A DNA stretch of 64,000 bases from Cyrtodaria siliqua. Lineage: Eukaryota; Mollusca; Bivalvia; Adapedonta; Hiatellidae. Of this stretch, positions 23,192-34,988 are shown piece after piece. How positions within the stretch are numbered: the stretch's first letter is position 1; each line of letters begins with the position of its first letter. The stretch lies in NCBI GenBank assembly GCA_037043455.1, contig JAWPHD010007173.1, forward strand, positions 62,001 through 126,000, read 5' to 3'. A program made the position numbers and the translations under genes. The notes under the pieces are model-generated. The model was not told where the DNA came from. It made no database searches and saw nothing but the letters and a program-made list of their open reading frames with translations.

Positions 23192-23359
23192 TATGTTCTA
23201 TGGCGTGCTGTGAGTGATAGCAGTATTTTAGTTCATTAGTAATTTGTTCTATGGTGTGATGTGACGGACAGCAGTGTTTTTGTTCATTAATAGTATGTTC
23301 TATGGCGTGCTTTGAGTGATAGCAGTGTTTTAGTTTATAAGTAATATGTTCTATGTTGT
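23192..23359. repeat. 51-bp minisatellite, between two insertions
   Basis: Three to four units (ATGTTCTATGGCGTGCTGTG) linking the TA-flanked transposon and the hAT-type MITE. Confidence 0.9.
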
Positions 23360-23367
23360 GCTGTGAG
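23360..23367. repeat. 8-bp target-site duplication, left
   Basis: GCTGTGAG, repeated exactly at 23694-23701. Confidence 0.9.
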
Positions 23368-23693
23368 CAGTGTATTAGGCAGAAATTAAAGAACTGGATG
23401 TGCAAATATGCAAACAAGGTGTGCAAAATAAGTTGCTAACACGCGTTACGCGCCAATTCGCGACACGTGGGTGTCTTTGGGGTAATTTATTTTTACAGAT
23501 AAAGGTGAAAAAATTACATTTTAGGTCATATTTCTTCTGTAAATGTATACAAAACATAACAATATTGAGAAAGTAAGAGTTTGGAAGTGTTTTTTTTTTT
23601 TTTTTACCCCACCCACTCCCTCAAATATTGGCCGCGATTTTTCAAAAACGGCCTAGCATAACACTGCTGCACGGTCGGCTGGCTAATACACTG
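23368..23693. mobile_element. hAT-type MITE with perfect 8-bp duplication
   Basis: 326 bp. Left end CAGTGTATTAGGCAG and complement of right end CAGTGTATTAGCCAG match at 14 of 15 positions. Both start CAGTG, as usual for hAT, and the flanking GCTGTGAG is a perfect 8-bp duplication, the hAT length. Joining the flanks gives back the minisatellite unit GTGCTGTGAGTGAAAGCAG. No coding capacity; it contains a T run and GC-rich ends. Confidence 0.9.
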
Positions 23694-26600
23694 GCTGTGA
23701 GTGAAAGCAGTGTTTTAGTTCATTAGTAATGTGTTCTATTGCGTGCTGTGAGTGACAGCAGTGTTTTTGTTCAATAGTAATATGTTCTATCTATGGCATG
23801 CTGTGTGTGACAGCAGTGTTTCAGTTTATAAGTAATATGTTGTATGGCGTGCTGTGAGTGACAGCAGTGTTTCAGTTTATAAGTAATATGTTGTATGGCG
23901 TGCTGTGAGTGACAGCAGTGTTTCAGTTTATAAGTAATATGTTGTATGGCGTGCTGTGACTGACAGCAGTGTTTTTCTTCATTAGTAATATGTTCTATGG
24001 CGTGCTGTGACTGACAGCAGTGTTCCATGGCGTGCTGTGAGTGATAGCAGTGTTTTAGTTTATAAGTAATATGTTCTATGCTTTGCTGTGACTGACAGCA
24101 GTGTTTTAGTTCATAAGTAATACGTTCTATGGTGTGCTAAGACTGACAGCAGTGTTTTAGTTCATTAATAATATGTTCTATGGTGTGCTAAGACTGACAG
24201 CAGTGTTTTTGTTCATTAATAGTATGTTCTATGGCGTGCTAAGACTGACAGCAGTGTTTTTGTTCATTAATAGTATGTTCTATGGTGTGCTGTGAGTGAC
24301 AGCAGTGTTTTTGTTCATTAGTAATATGTTCTATGGCGTGCTGTGAGTGACAGCTGTGTTTTAGTTCATTAGTAATATGTTCTATGGTGTGCTTAGACTG
24401 ACAGCAGTGTTTTTGTTCATTAATAGTATGTTCTATGGTGTGCTGTGAGTGACAGCAGTGTTTTTGTTCATTAGTAATATGTTCTATGGCGTGCTGTGAC
24501 TGACAGCAGTGATTTGTTCATTAGTAATATGTTATATGGTGTGTTGTCACTGACAGCAGTGTTTTAGTTCATTAGTAATATGTTTTGTGGCATGCTGTGA
24601 GTGACAGCAGTGTTTTAGTTTATAAGTAATATGTTCTGTGGTGTGCTGTGAGTGATAGAGTATTTTAGTTCATTAATAGTATGTTCTATGGCGTGCTGTG
24701 ACTGACAGCAGTGTTTTTGTTCATTAGTAATATGTTATATGGTGTGTTGTCACTGACAGCAGTGTTTTAGTTCATTAGTAATATGTTTTGTGGCATGCTC
24801 TGAGTGACAGCAGTGTTTTAGTTTATAAGTAATGTTCTGTGGTGTGCTGTGAGTGATAGAGTATTTTAGTTCAATAATAGTATGTTCTATGGCGTGCTGT
24901 GACTGACAGCAGTGTTTTAGTTCATAAGTAATATGTTCTATCTATGGCATGCTTTGTGTGACAGCAGTGTTTCAGTTTATAAGTAATATGTTCTATGGCG
25001 TGCTGTGAGTGACAGCAGTGTTTCAGTTTATAAGTATTATGTTCTATGGCGTGCTGTGACTGACAGCTGTGTTTTTGTTCATTAATAGTATGTTCTATGG
25101 CGTGCTGTGAGTGATAGCAGTATTAAAGTTGATTAGTAATTTGTTCTATGGTGTGCTGTGACTGACACCAGTGATTTTGTTGATTAATAGTATGTTCTAT
25201 GCCGTGCTGTGAGTGATAGCAGTGTTTTAGTTCATTAGTAATATGTTCTATGGTGTGCTGTGACGGACAGCAGTGTTTTTGTTCATTAATAGTATGTTCT
25301 ATGGCGTGCTGTGACTGACACCAGTGTTTTTGTTCATTAATAGTATGTTCTATGGCGTGCTGTGAGTGATAGCAGTATTAAAGTTGATTAGTAATATGTT
25401 CTATGGCGTGCTGTGACTGACAGCAGTGTTTTTGTTCATTAATAATATGTTCTATGGCGTGCTGTGACTGAAGCAGTGTTTTTGTTCATTAATAGTATGT
25501 TCTATGGCATGCTGTGACTGACAGCAGTGTTTTTGTTCATTAGTAATATGTTCTATGGCGTGCTGTGACTGAAGCAGTGTTTTAGTTCATTAGTAATATG
25601 TTCTATGGCGTGCTGTGAGTGACGGCAGTTCTATGCGTGCTGTAACGCCATTAATAGTATGTTGTATGGTGTGCTGTGACTGAAGCAGTGTTTTAGTTCA
25701 TTAGTAATATGTTCTATGGCGTGCTGTGACGGACAGCAGTGTTTTTGTTTATTAATAGTATGTTCTATGGCGTGCTGTGAGTGACAGCAGTGGTTTAGTT
25801 CATTAGTAATATGTCCTATGGCGTGCTGTGACTGACAGCAGTGTTTTAATTCATTAGTTATATGTTCTATGGCATGCTGTGAGTGACAGCAGTGTTTTAG
25901 TTCATTAGTAATATGTTCTATGGCTTGCTGCGACTGACAGCAGTGTTTTTGTTCATTAATAATATGTTCTATGGTGTGCTGTGACTGACAGCAGTGTTTT
26001 AGTTCATTAGTGATATGTTCTATGGCATGCTGTGACTGACAGCAGTGTTTTAGTTCATAAGTAATATGTTCTATGGCTTGCTGTGACTGACAGCAGTGTT
26101 TTAGTTCATAAGTATTATGTTCTATGGCGTGCTGTGACTGAAAACAGTGGTTTAGTTCATTAGTAATATGTCCTATGATGTGCTGTGACTGACAGCAGTG
26201 TTTTAGTTCATTAGTAATATGTTCTATGGCATGCTGTGACTGACAGCAGTGTTTTTGTTCATAAGTAATATGTTCTATGGCATGCTGTGACTGACAGCAG
26301 TGTTTTTGTTCATTAGAAATATGTTCTATGGTGTGATGTGACTGACAGCAGTGTTTTAGTTTATTAGTAATATGTTCTATGGTATGCTGTGACTATAAAC
26401 AGTGTTTTAGTTCATTAGTAATATGTTCTATGGTGTGCTGCGACTGACAGCAGTGTTTTAGTTCATTAGTAAAATGTTCTATGGCGTGCTGCGACTGACA
26501 GCAGTGTTTTAGTATATTAGTAATATGTTCTATGGCGTGCTGCGACTGACATCAGTGTTTTAGTTCATTAGTTATATTTTTTTCTATGGCGTGCTGCGAC

Positions 26601-27925
26601 TGACAGCAGTGTTTTAGTTCATTAGTAATATGTTCTATGGCATGCTGCGACTGACAGCAGTGTTTCAGTTCATTAGTAATATGTTGTATGGCGTGCTGTG
26701 ACTGACAGCAGTGTTTCAGTTCATTAGTAATATGTTGTATGGCGTGCTGTGACTGACAGCAGTGTTTTAGTTCATTAGTAATATGTTGTATGGCATGCTG
26801 TGTCTGACAGCAATGTTTTAGTTCATTAGTAATATGTTCTATGGCATGCTGTGACTGACAGCAGTGTTTTAGTTTATTAGTAATATGTTCTATGGTATGC
26901 TGTGACTATAAACAGTGTTTTAGTTCATTAGTAATATGTTCTATGGTGTGCTGCGACTGACAGCAGTGTTATAGTTCATTAGTAAAATGTTCTATGGCGT
27001 GCTGCGACTGACAGCAGTGTTTTAGTTTATTAGTAATATGTTCTATGGCGTGCTGCGACTGACATCAGTGTTTTAGTTCATTAGTTATATTTTTTTCTAT
27101 GGCGTGCTGCGACTGACAGCAGTGTTTTAGTTCATTAGTAATATGTTCTATGGCATGCTGCGACTGACAGCAGTGTTTCAGTTCATTAGTAATATGTTGT
27201 ATGGCGTGCTGTGACTGACAGCAGTGTTTCAGTTCATTAGTAATATGTTGTATGGCGTGCTGTGACTGACAGCAGTGTTTTAGTTCATTAGTAATATGTT
27301 GTATGGCATGCTGTGTCTGACAGCAATGTTTTAGTTCATTAGTAATATGTTCTATGGCATGCTGTGACTGACAGCAGTGTTTTTGTTCATTAGTAATATG
27401 TTGTATGGCGTGCTGTGACTGACAGCAGTGTTTTAGTTCATTTGTAATATGTACTATGGCATGCTGTGACTTATTATGTTCTGTGGCGTGCTGTGACTGA
27501 CAGCAGTGTTTTAGTTCATTAGTAATATGTTCTATGGTGTGCTTTGACTGACAGCAGTGTTTTAGTTTGTTAGTAATATGTTATATGGCATGCTGTGACT
27601 GACATCAGTGTTTTAGTTCATTAGTAATATGTTCTATGGCATGCTGTGACTGACAGCAGTGTTTTAGTTCATTAGTAATATGTTCTATGGCATGCTGTGA
27701 CTGGAAAAAGTGTTTTAGTTCATTAGTAATATGTGCTATGGCTTGCTGCGACTAACAGCAGTATTTTTGTTCATTAATAATATGTTCTATGGTGTGCTGT
27801 GACTGACAGCAGCGTTTTAGTTCATTAGTATTATGTTCTGTGGCATGCTGTGACTGACAGCAGTGTTTTAGTTCATTAGTATTATGTTCTGTGGCATGCT
27901 GCGACTGACATCAGTGTTTTAGTTC
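23694..27925. repeat. 51-bp minisatellite, large array with higher-order units
   Basis: Some 80 units. Variants cluster: GTGAGTGA forms in the left half, GCGACTGA forms near 26400-27170. A 513-bp higher-order duplication (about 26338-26850 and 26851-27363) and a 202-bp one (about 24506-24707 and 24708-24910) are visible from shared rare variants. A degenerate unit lies at 25618-25660. It ends at TTTTAGTTC, where family A sequence starts. Confidence 0.95.
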
Positions 27926-28250
27926 AAACTTTTGTCTCCTAAGACAATTTTGCCTTCATTTTTCATCTGATCTTTAACAAACTTAAACAGATTGTTAATA
28001 CCAATGAAAGCTCAGACAAGTACGAAAACCAGCCAGATCGGACCTGTAACAGCAGAGTTATGGCCCTTGATTTAGTTAAAAATGCTATATTTTGCCTCAT
28101 TAAGACGATAGGGCCTTTATTTGTATCCAATCTTTATCAAACTTTATCAGATTGTTAATATCAATGATAGCTCGGACAAGTTCGAAAACTAGCCAGATCG
28201 TAGTGGTTACAGCGGAGTTATGGCCCTTGAGTTATGGCCCTAACACACAG
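27926..28250 (+). mobile_element. Family A fragment
   Basis: Two A core units (TTCATTTTTCATCTGATC; GACGATAGGGCC) without head or tail, joined abruptly to the minisatellite. Confidence 0.65.
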
Positions 28251-28604
28251 GATATAATTCTCTTTATTTTGAGACCAGGCGCAGACTCCTGCTGTGAAAA
28301 ATGATGAATTCTATATAGATTCATATTTCAGCAAAACTACAACAACAACAAGAAGTAGCATAAAATAGGCCATAGTCCGACTTTTTAAATAATATTTGTT
28401 GACATTTTTAGCAAATATAGGACTATTCTGAAAATACCAGTACATTCTAAGCATAATTTTCTTTAATTTGAGACCATTTGCAGACTGTTGCTTTAAGAAA
28501 TGACAATTTCTGTAGAATTACCAATGCAAGTGCATACGTGAAAATTTCGAGAATTTTCTATCTTAAAGCATCAGTGCAAATCTCTGGTTTATTATATTAC
28601 GTCT
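28251..28604. repeat. Two diverged units of an unnamed repeat
   Basis: TTCTCTTTATTTTGAGACCA (28260) and TTTTCTTTAATTTGAGACCA (28455) begin two related approximately 185-bp units with GCAGACT...CTG and AATTTCT motifs. No gene is seen. Confidence 0.5.
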
Positions 28605-28825
28605 CTGGTTCAAAAGCCAGTCAGATTGGACCACTGTAAGACAGAAGTTATGGTGTCTGATTTAGTTAAATATGCTATAATTTATTGTCTCGTTAACAAG
28701 ATAGCACCTTCGTTTTTCATTTGATCTTAAACAGTGAAAGCAGGGGGGGTGTGGGGTGGGGGTGGTGGGAGGGACATTCAAAAACCAGCCAGATCAACCA
28801 GACCAGTAACACTGCAGTTGGGATG
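28605..28825 (+). mobile_element. Family A fragment with G-rich insert
   Basis: A-type core on both sides of a G-run block (28743-28773) that replaces the part between the ATTTGATC and the AAAAACCAGCCAGATC segments. Confidence 0.55.
28743..28773 (+). other. G-quadruplex-forming G-run cluster
   Basis: Five G runs of 7, 4, 5, 3 and 3 with loops of 1 to 4 bases on the + strand, fitting the standard G4 pattern (four runs of at least three G, loops of 1-7). Confidence 0.75.
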
Positions 28826-29880
28826 GTGGGGGGATTCATTTTAATTACGGTAACATTTCTTTTAAAGGTTAAAATTGTTTTAAAATGATCACAATGCATT
28901 GAGTTTTTTTTAACATCTATTGCAATGTTTGACATTTAAAAAATAAAAAAAGCACTGAAAAGATCCAGTTTACACAAAACCTAGCTGGCAAATTTTTTGA
29001 TAAAGCATCATCAAAATAAACTGACCAATCAGTAGTGATGTACCGATTAATCGATTGTAACCGATCATCAGTTACTTACGCATCCGATTATGATGATCGA
29101 TTATGAAAGTGTAATCGATCATCAGTTGATGTAAAAATGCACTAAATTAATGTTCAAAATAGAAATAAACATGATTTTCCAGGAGACAACACTTGTGAAA
29201 ATGAACATTTCAACAAATAAACAAATGTATATCAATTATAATTTTTTTTCCTGTTGAAATGGCATAAAACACAATACAGGAAAGAATACATTCTTAATCA
29301 GAAATAATTCTAAGTTCAAGGCCTCAAAAAACTCCCCCTCAAACTCGGATTAATACACACATGTTATGCTTCATTTTGACTAACCAATTATAACCGATGA
29401 TTGATTTATCCTAGATGTTCAACAAATAATTATACAAATTAAAAATTTGCAATCTTGCTAATGAAAATCGACAAGGGACACTTTTTTGCTACAGTAAAGT
29501 GAATTCCGGACAGATCTATGTCCGTGGTCCTTGGTGTGGTTTGGGCGGCAGACAATATAAGAGAATAGAATAGAACGCGCATGCGTAGTACTATATGTTG
29601 GCCATATGCAAACGAGTAAGTATTGGAAAAAAGATCAACCGGAATAAGAAGGCATTTTCCAACAGTTTACGTTGGCTTGTAAGCCCAAAATACATTCATA
29701 CACAAATTTGATTGTATTGCATTGTTTCTTCTACATGCCTGATGCATGAACGTTATAAATAACCCATAAATAACGGACCTGTTTTGACAGACGTGTTTTC
29801 GCGAGCAGACACCAAACTTTGGCAAATTCGCTGTGAAAATGAAATTCACATTATGTGAAAAGACGATCATTTGTTGCTCG
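28826..29880. other. Intronic unique sequence
   Basis: KLHDC4 intron. AT-rich, with a cluster of ATCGAT-type motifs at 29040-29130 (ATTAATCGATTG, GATGATCGATTATG) that looks like a small decayed transposon end. The ORF at 29667-30035 (-) overlaps a repeat and has no family resemblance. No gene supported. Confidence 0.4.
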
Positions 29881-29884
29881 TTAT

Positions 29885-30775
29885 TATGCCCCCCTACCCG
29901 AAAGGGGGGGCATATGGCTTTGCACAGGCTGTCGGTCAGTCCATAATCTGCTTGTCTTTGAGAGAACTCAAGAACAGCTCTCACTAAAAACTCGAAACTT
30001 GCCAGGAATGTTTGTGTCATGGTGTAGTTGTGCACCTCCCCTTTTGGGTAGATTCGCTTAAGAAATGTGGTTGCCAGGGTAACATAACATATATAAAAAA
30101 AAAGTCGGTCGGGCCATCTTGTCTTTGTGATAACTCAAGAACGGCTGGCACTACAAACTCGAAACTTGGCAGGAATGTTTGTGTCATGGTCTAGTTGTGC
30201 ACCTCCCCTTTTGGATAGATTGGCTTAAGAAATGTGGTTGGCATGGTAACAAAACATGTAAAAAAACACTAAAAATCGCCTGTCTTCGCGCTAACTCAAA
30301 AACAGTTTGAACTACAAACTCAAAACTCGGCAGAAATGTTTGTGTCATGATGTAGTTGTGCACCTCCCCTTTTGGGTAGATTCGCATAAGAAATGGGTTG
30401 GCATGGTAACAAAAGTTGTAAAATATCACTAAAAATCGCTTGTCTTCGCGATAACTCGAGAACAGCTGGCACTACAAACCCAAAACTCGGCAGAAATGTT
30501 TGTGTCATGGTGTAGTTGTGCACCTCCCCTTTTGGGTAGATTCGCTTAAGAAATGTGGTTGGCATGGTAACAAAACTTGTATAAAATCACTAAAAATCTC
30601 TTGTCTTCGTGATACTCTAGAACAGCTGGCACTACAAATGCCAAACTTGGCAAGAATGTTTGTCTCATGGTGTAGTTATACATCTCCCCTTTTGGGTAGA
30701 TTCGCATAAGAAATGTGGTTGCCATAGTAACAAAACTTGTGGGAAAAAAAATCACTAAAAATTGCTTGTTATTTT
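29885..30775 (+). mobile_element. Family J element, 5' part
   Basis: Head with TATGCCCCCCT ... AGGGGGGGCATA, a CG-rich hairpin, then five core units of about 160 bp marked by GTGTCATGGTGTAGTTGTGC and CACCTCCCCTTTTGGGTAG. The matching tail is probably 37797-37917. The ORFs on each strand follow the unit length. Confidence 0.65.
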
Positions 30776-30915
30776 TTAAAACTATTTTGGCTTATAAATG
30801 TGTTCAATTTTTTAAATCTTTATTTTTTTTTATTTTTTTTTTATTTTATTTTTTGAAATGTTTACTTTTTTTCTTTCTTTTTTTCTTCATTTTGTTATTT
30901 TTTTTTTTTTCTTCA
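30776..30915. repeat. T-rich low-complexity tract
   Basis: Long runs of T with few other bases before the inverted-repeat element. No other content is visible. Confidence 0.7.
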
Positions 30916-32025
30916 TAGTTCTTGAGCTGGCTGTAGACCCCCCTCCCCCCCCCAGGGGGAATTTTGTAGGCTATGATTTTCTGAAAGAACATACATTAAG
31001 CTTCAAAATGAGACATGTGTGCCATCTGAGCGTTGGGGCTTTAATGAGTTTTTGGGGAAAACGTTGCGTTTTTAGACGAAAATCGCCGAAATCTGGAATT
31101 AATTTTTAGAAAAAGAATGGAATATATTAGAACCAATTTGAATTGATGGAATCTTTCTCGGAATGCACTTCTACGTGTTCCACCATATAATTTATGGATC
31201 CGATACTTAAATATTGAGATTTTGGGTAAAAATTTTAAAAAATTGTATAAAATCGCTGATTTCTGTAATTCTGGGGGTATTTAACTAAAATTAGAAATAT
31301 ATCTAATACAATAGAAAAAAGAAATATTATAACCTTTTTGGGCAGGGTAAGTTCCAGTGATTAAACAGAAAAAAGTTCCAAACCACATGATGTTTGGAAA
31401 TGCCTTAATTTTGGGGTGAAAAATGTGTATTTTTGTCAAAAATCGCCGGAATCTGGAATTATTTTTTAAAATTAGTTTGAACATAACCTTATCAAATTGA
31501 AGCAATGGAATGTTGCATAGCATACACATTCAAGTTTTTCCTGGCATCATATATAACATATGTGCTCAAATATTGGCATTTTAGGGCAAAATGTTGGAAA
31601 AAATAACAAAAATCACTGATTTCTGTAATCCATTGGGGTATTGGGTTAAAATTTAGAAAAAATATTTATTGCAATATAATAAAAACATATTGTAACATTT
31701 TGGATAGACAAAGGTCCAATAATTAAGTAGAAAAAAATCCTGAACCATATGATGCTTAAAATATTGCCTTAATTTTCAGGCGAAAAATGTGTATTTCCGT
31801 CAAAAATCGACGGAATCTGGAGTTATCTTTTGAAAATAGTTTGAACATAAACTTATCAAATTGAAGCAATAAAATGTTGCACACTATACATATCCAAGTC
31901 ATTTATTGTATCAGATATAATATATATGCTCAAGTATTTATATTTTAGGGTAAAATGTTGAAAAAATGACTAAAATCGCTGATTACTGTAATACATTGAG
32001 GTATTGGAAAAAAATTAAAAGTGCA
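30916..32025. mobile_element. Large inverted-repeat element, left arm
   Basis: Starts TTCTTGAGCTGGCTGTAG, then C runs and AGGGGGAATTTTGTAGG. It continues in about three weak units of 250-300 bp (CAAAAATCGCCGGAATCTGG; ATCAAATTGAAGCAAT). The same order is found complemented at 34197-34988 plus 36914-37245, giving arms over 1 kb. Non-coding; a foldback-type or MITE-like element (inference). Confidence 0.8.
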
Positions 32026-32272
32026 TTATAAGAAAGAACGGATTTTTTTTTTTATAACATTTCTGCAGTCCAATGTGCAATAATATACCAGAAAACCTTC
32101 TTTTGCTATGGAAAATTCCTACTCTCACCTGGTGATATTGCCATTGACCCATCATATGTTTCCAAGGAGTGCATGGCACGCTGACATTTTATTTGCTAAA
32201 GCCTGCTCTAGCTGATACCTTATGGGATTTTTTTATAAAAAGAACCTCCCGAACAAATACAACACATCATGT
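32026..32272. other. Unassigned sequence inside the inverted-repeat element
   Basis: No ORF, repeat or RNA gene is recognised between the left arm and the inner copy of the element end. Confidence 0.4.
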
Positions 32273-34196
32273 ACTAGTTCTTGAGCTGGCTGTAGACTCC
32301 CCCACCCCCACCCAGCCCCACACTCTCCCCCATGGGGGATTTTGTAGGGTATGATTTTCTGAAAGAACATACAATAAGTTTCAAAATGAGACAGGTGTGC
32401 CATCAATTATGTGCGTTGGGCTTTAGTGAGTAACGTGCATGTAAACTATGTTACCTTACATAACAATTAAAATTTGTACATTAAAAATGTTGAATATAAA
32501 TTAAATCAAAACCATGTAAAAAACATAATACATGTACTTTTATTAATATAAGTTGAGAAGCGCTTCAAACTTAATGAAACTATTCTGTAATTTACGTTAC
32601 ACCACATTCATTACCAAAAACAAACTTATTTTTAGTGCAAATAGGTGGCTGTAAAAACTGGTGTTCGTCTGTTTTAGACTATGTATAATATGCATATGTA
32701 TACTAGCTGAAATTTATGTGTAACACAATAAAAATAAATCAAACATGGCGTCCAAGATGGTCCCGTTGTGTCACAAGATCTGTAGGTCGGCCCAGCAGCT
32801 ATTTCTCTATAACTATACTGTATATAGCTCTAGGTGTCATGTTCGAGGCCCGAACTCAGGCAGCCCTCCCCCTGATACGGTCTAGCGACCGAGTGCCACG
32901 CGTAGCGGGGACCTTTGCCGAGGCTGGCCACCGTTCCCGTTGAGTCAACAAAAACTGTTGGTCGGCCCAGCGGCCGTCGGCTGTGGTTCACTCAAGGCTA
33001 TTTCTCTCTATATAACTATACTGTATATAGCTCTAGGTGCCATGTTCGAGACCCGGAAGTCTTCCCCCTGTTACGACCTAGGGACTGAGTGCCACGCGTA
33101 GCGAAGACCGTTGCCGATGGCTGACCAGCGTTCCCGTTGTGTCACAAAACCTGTGGGTTGGCCCAGCGGCCGTCGGCTGCAGGTCGCTCAAAGCTATTTA
33201 CTATATAGCTCTAGGTGGCATGTTCGAGACGCAAACTCAGGTAGCCTTTCCCCTGATACGACCTAGGTACCGAGTGCCACGCGTAGCGAGGACCGTTGCC
33301 GACGGCTGGCCACCGGTCCCGTTATGTCACAAAATATGTGGGTCGGCTATCGGCTGAGCGGCTATCGGCAGAAGGTCGTTCAAGGCTATTTCCCTCTATA
33401 TAACTGTATATAGCTCTATGTGCCTTGTTCGAGACTCAAACTCGGGTAGCCCTCACCCTGATAAGCCCTAGGGACCGAGTACCACGCATAGCGGGGACCT
33501 TTGCCGACGGCTGGCCACAGGTCCCGTTGTGTCACAAAATATGTGGATCGGTCCAGCGGCCATCGACCGAAGATCGCTCAACGCTATTTCCCTCTATATA
33601 TATATAACTATACTGTATAAAGCTCTAGGTGAGTTACGAGGTTCGAGACCCGAACTCGGGTAGCCTCCCCCCCTGATACAGCCTAGCGATTGAATGCCAC
33701 GCGTTGCCGGGACCTTTGCCGACGGCTGCCCACTAGTCTCGTTTTGTCACCCTATCTGTAAGTCGGCCCAGCGGCCGTCGGCCGAAGGTCGTTCAACGCT
33801 ATATCCTTCTATATAACTGTATATAGCTCTATGTCCCATGTTCGAAACTCGAACTCGGGTAGCCTTTCCCCTAATATGGACTACTGACCGAGTGCCACAT
33901 GTACTGGGGACCTTTGCTGACAGCTGGCCACCGGTCCCGTTGTGTTGCAAAATATGTGGGTCGGCCCAGTGGCCGTATGCAGAGGGTCTCTCAACGCTAT
34001 TTCTCTGTTTATAACTTATACTGTATCTAGCTCTATGTACCATGTTCGAAATGCCGGTAACGTGGTAAAGTCCAAGTCGCCAGTTGGTACATGACATGTT
34101 CCAGAATGCTCTACACATAATGGGCTTTCAGAAAAATAGGGTGTACAAAATTCCCCCTGGGGTGAGGGTTACTCCTACTAGCTTACAGTCTATTTT
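32273..34196. mobile_element. Inner copy of the same inverted-repeat family
   Basis: A second left-type end (TTCTTGAGCTGGCTGTAG, 32278; AGAACATACAATAAG) and a right-type end (TACAAAATTCCCCCTGGGG, 34145) face inward around a GC-rich satellite. It appears to be a nested copy of the family lying between the arms of the outer one. No clear target duplication is visible. Confidence 0.6.
32745..34060. repeat. GC-rich satellite, about 200-bp unit, six to seven copies
   Basis: GAGTGCCACGCGTAGCG recurs at about 32893, 33089, 33275, 33484, 33693 and 33893, so the unit is 186-209 bp. Each unit also has TCGGCCCAGCGGCCGTCGGC, TATAACTATACTGTATATAG and a hairpin ACCCGA-AC-TCGGGT. It is markedly richer in GC and CpG than its surroundings. 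Overlapping ORFs of 60-123 aa on both strands are repeat readings. Confidence 0.85.
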
Positions 34197-34988
34197 TCTA
34201 TTGTACCGGTATTATATATTTTTCTAGATTTTAACCAAATACCCCAAATGGATTGCAGAAATAAGTGATTTTAGTCCTTTTTTCCAACATATTTCAGCAG
34301 ATATGTTATACATGATGCCAGGAAACACTTGAATATGTATGCTGTGCAACATTATATTAATTCAATTTGATAAGTTTATGTTAAAACTATTTTCAAAAAT
34401 AATTCCAGATTTCGTCGATTTTTGACAAAAATACACATTTTCGCCTAAAAATTAAGGCATTACCAAGCATCATACGGTTCGGGACTTTTTTCTACTTAAT
34501 TATTGGACCTTTGTCTATTCCAAAAATATTACAATGTGTCCTTACTCAATTGTATTAAATTTGTTTCTAGATTTTAACCTAATACCCCCAATGGATTACA
34601 GAAAGCAGTGATTTTTGTCATTTTTTCCAACATTTTGCCCTAAAATGCCAATATTTGAGCACATATGTTATATATGATGCAAAGAAAAACTAGAATATGC
34701 ATGCTGTGCAACATTCTATTGCTTCAATTTGATAAGTTTATGTTGAAACTAATTTTAAAAAATAATTCCAGATTCCGAAGATTTTTGACAAAAATGCACA
34801 TTTTTCACCTCAAAATTAAGGCATTTCCAAACATCATGCGGTTTGGAACTTTTTTCTGTTTAATCACTGGACCTTACCCTGCCCAAAAAGGTTACAATAT
34901 TTCTTTTTTCTATTGTATTAGATATTTTTCTAATTTTTAGTTAAATACCCCCAATGTATTACAGAAATCAGCGATTTTATTCATTTTT
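34197..34988. mobile_element. Large inverted-repeat element, right arm part 1
   Basis: Complement of the left arm: AATTCCAGATTCCGAAG, TTTTTGACAAAAATGCACA, CAATTTGATAAGTTTATGTT. Interrupted at 34988 by a family B element and resumed at 36914. Confidence 0.8.

Noticed and set aside
15384..27925. CRISPR-like array (regular repeats)
   Set aside because: Repeats are directly adjacent with no unique spacers, in a eukaryotic intron; it is a minisatellite.
29667..30035. 122-codon - strand ORF
   Set aside because: Its first half is family J repeat, and J units are also open in other frames.
33747..34118. 123-codon - strand ORF
   Set aside because: Translation of the GC-rich satellite; overlapping frames on both strands are equally open.
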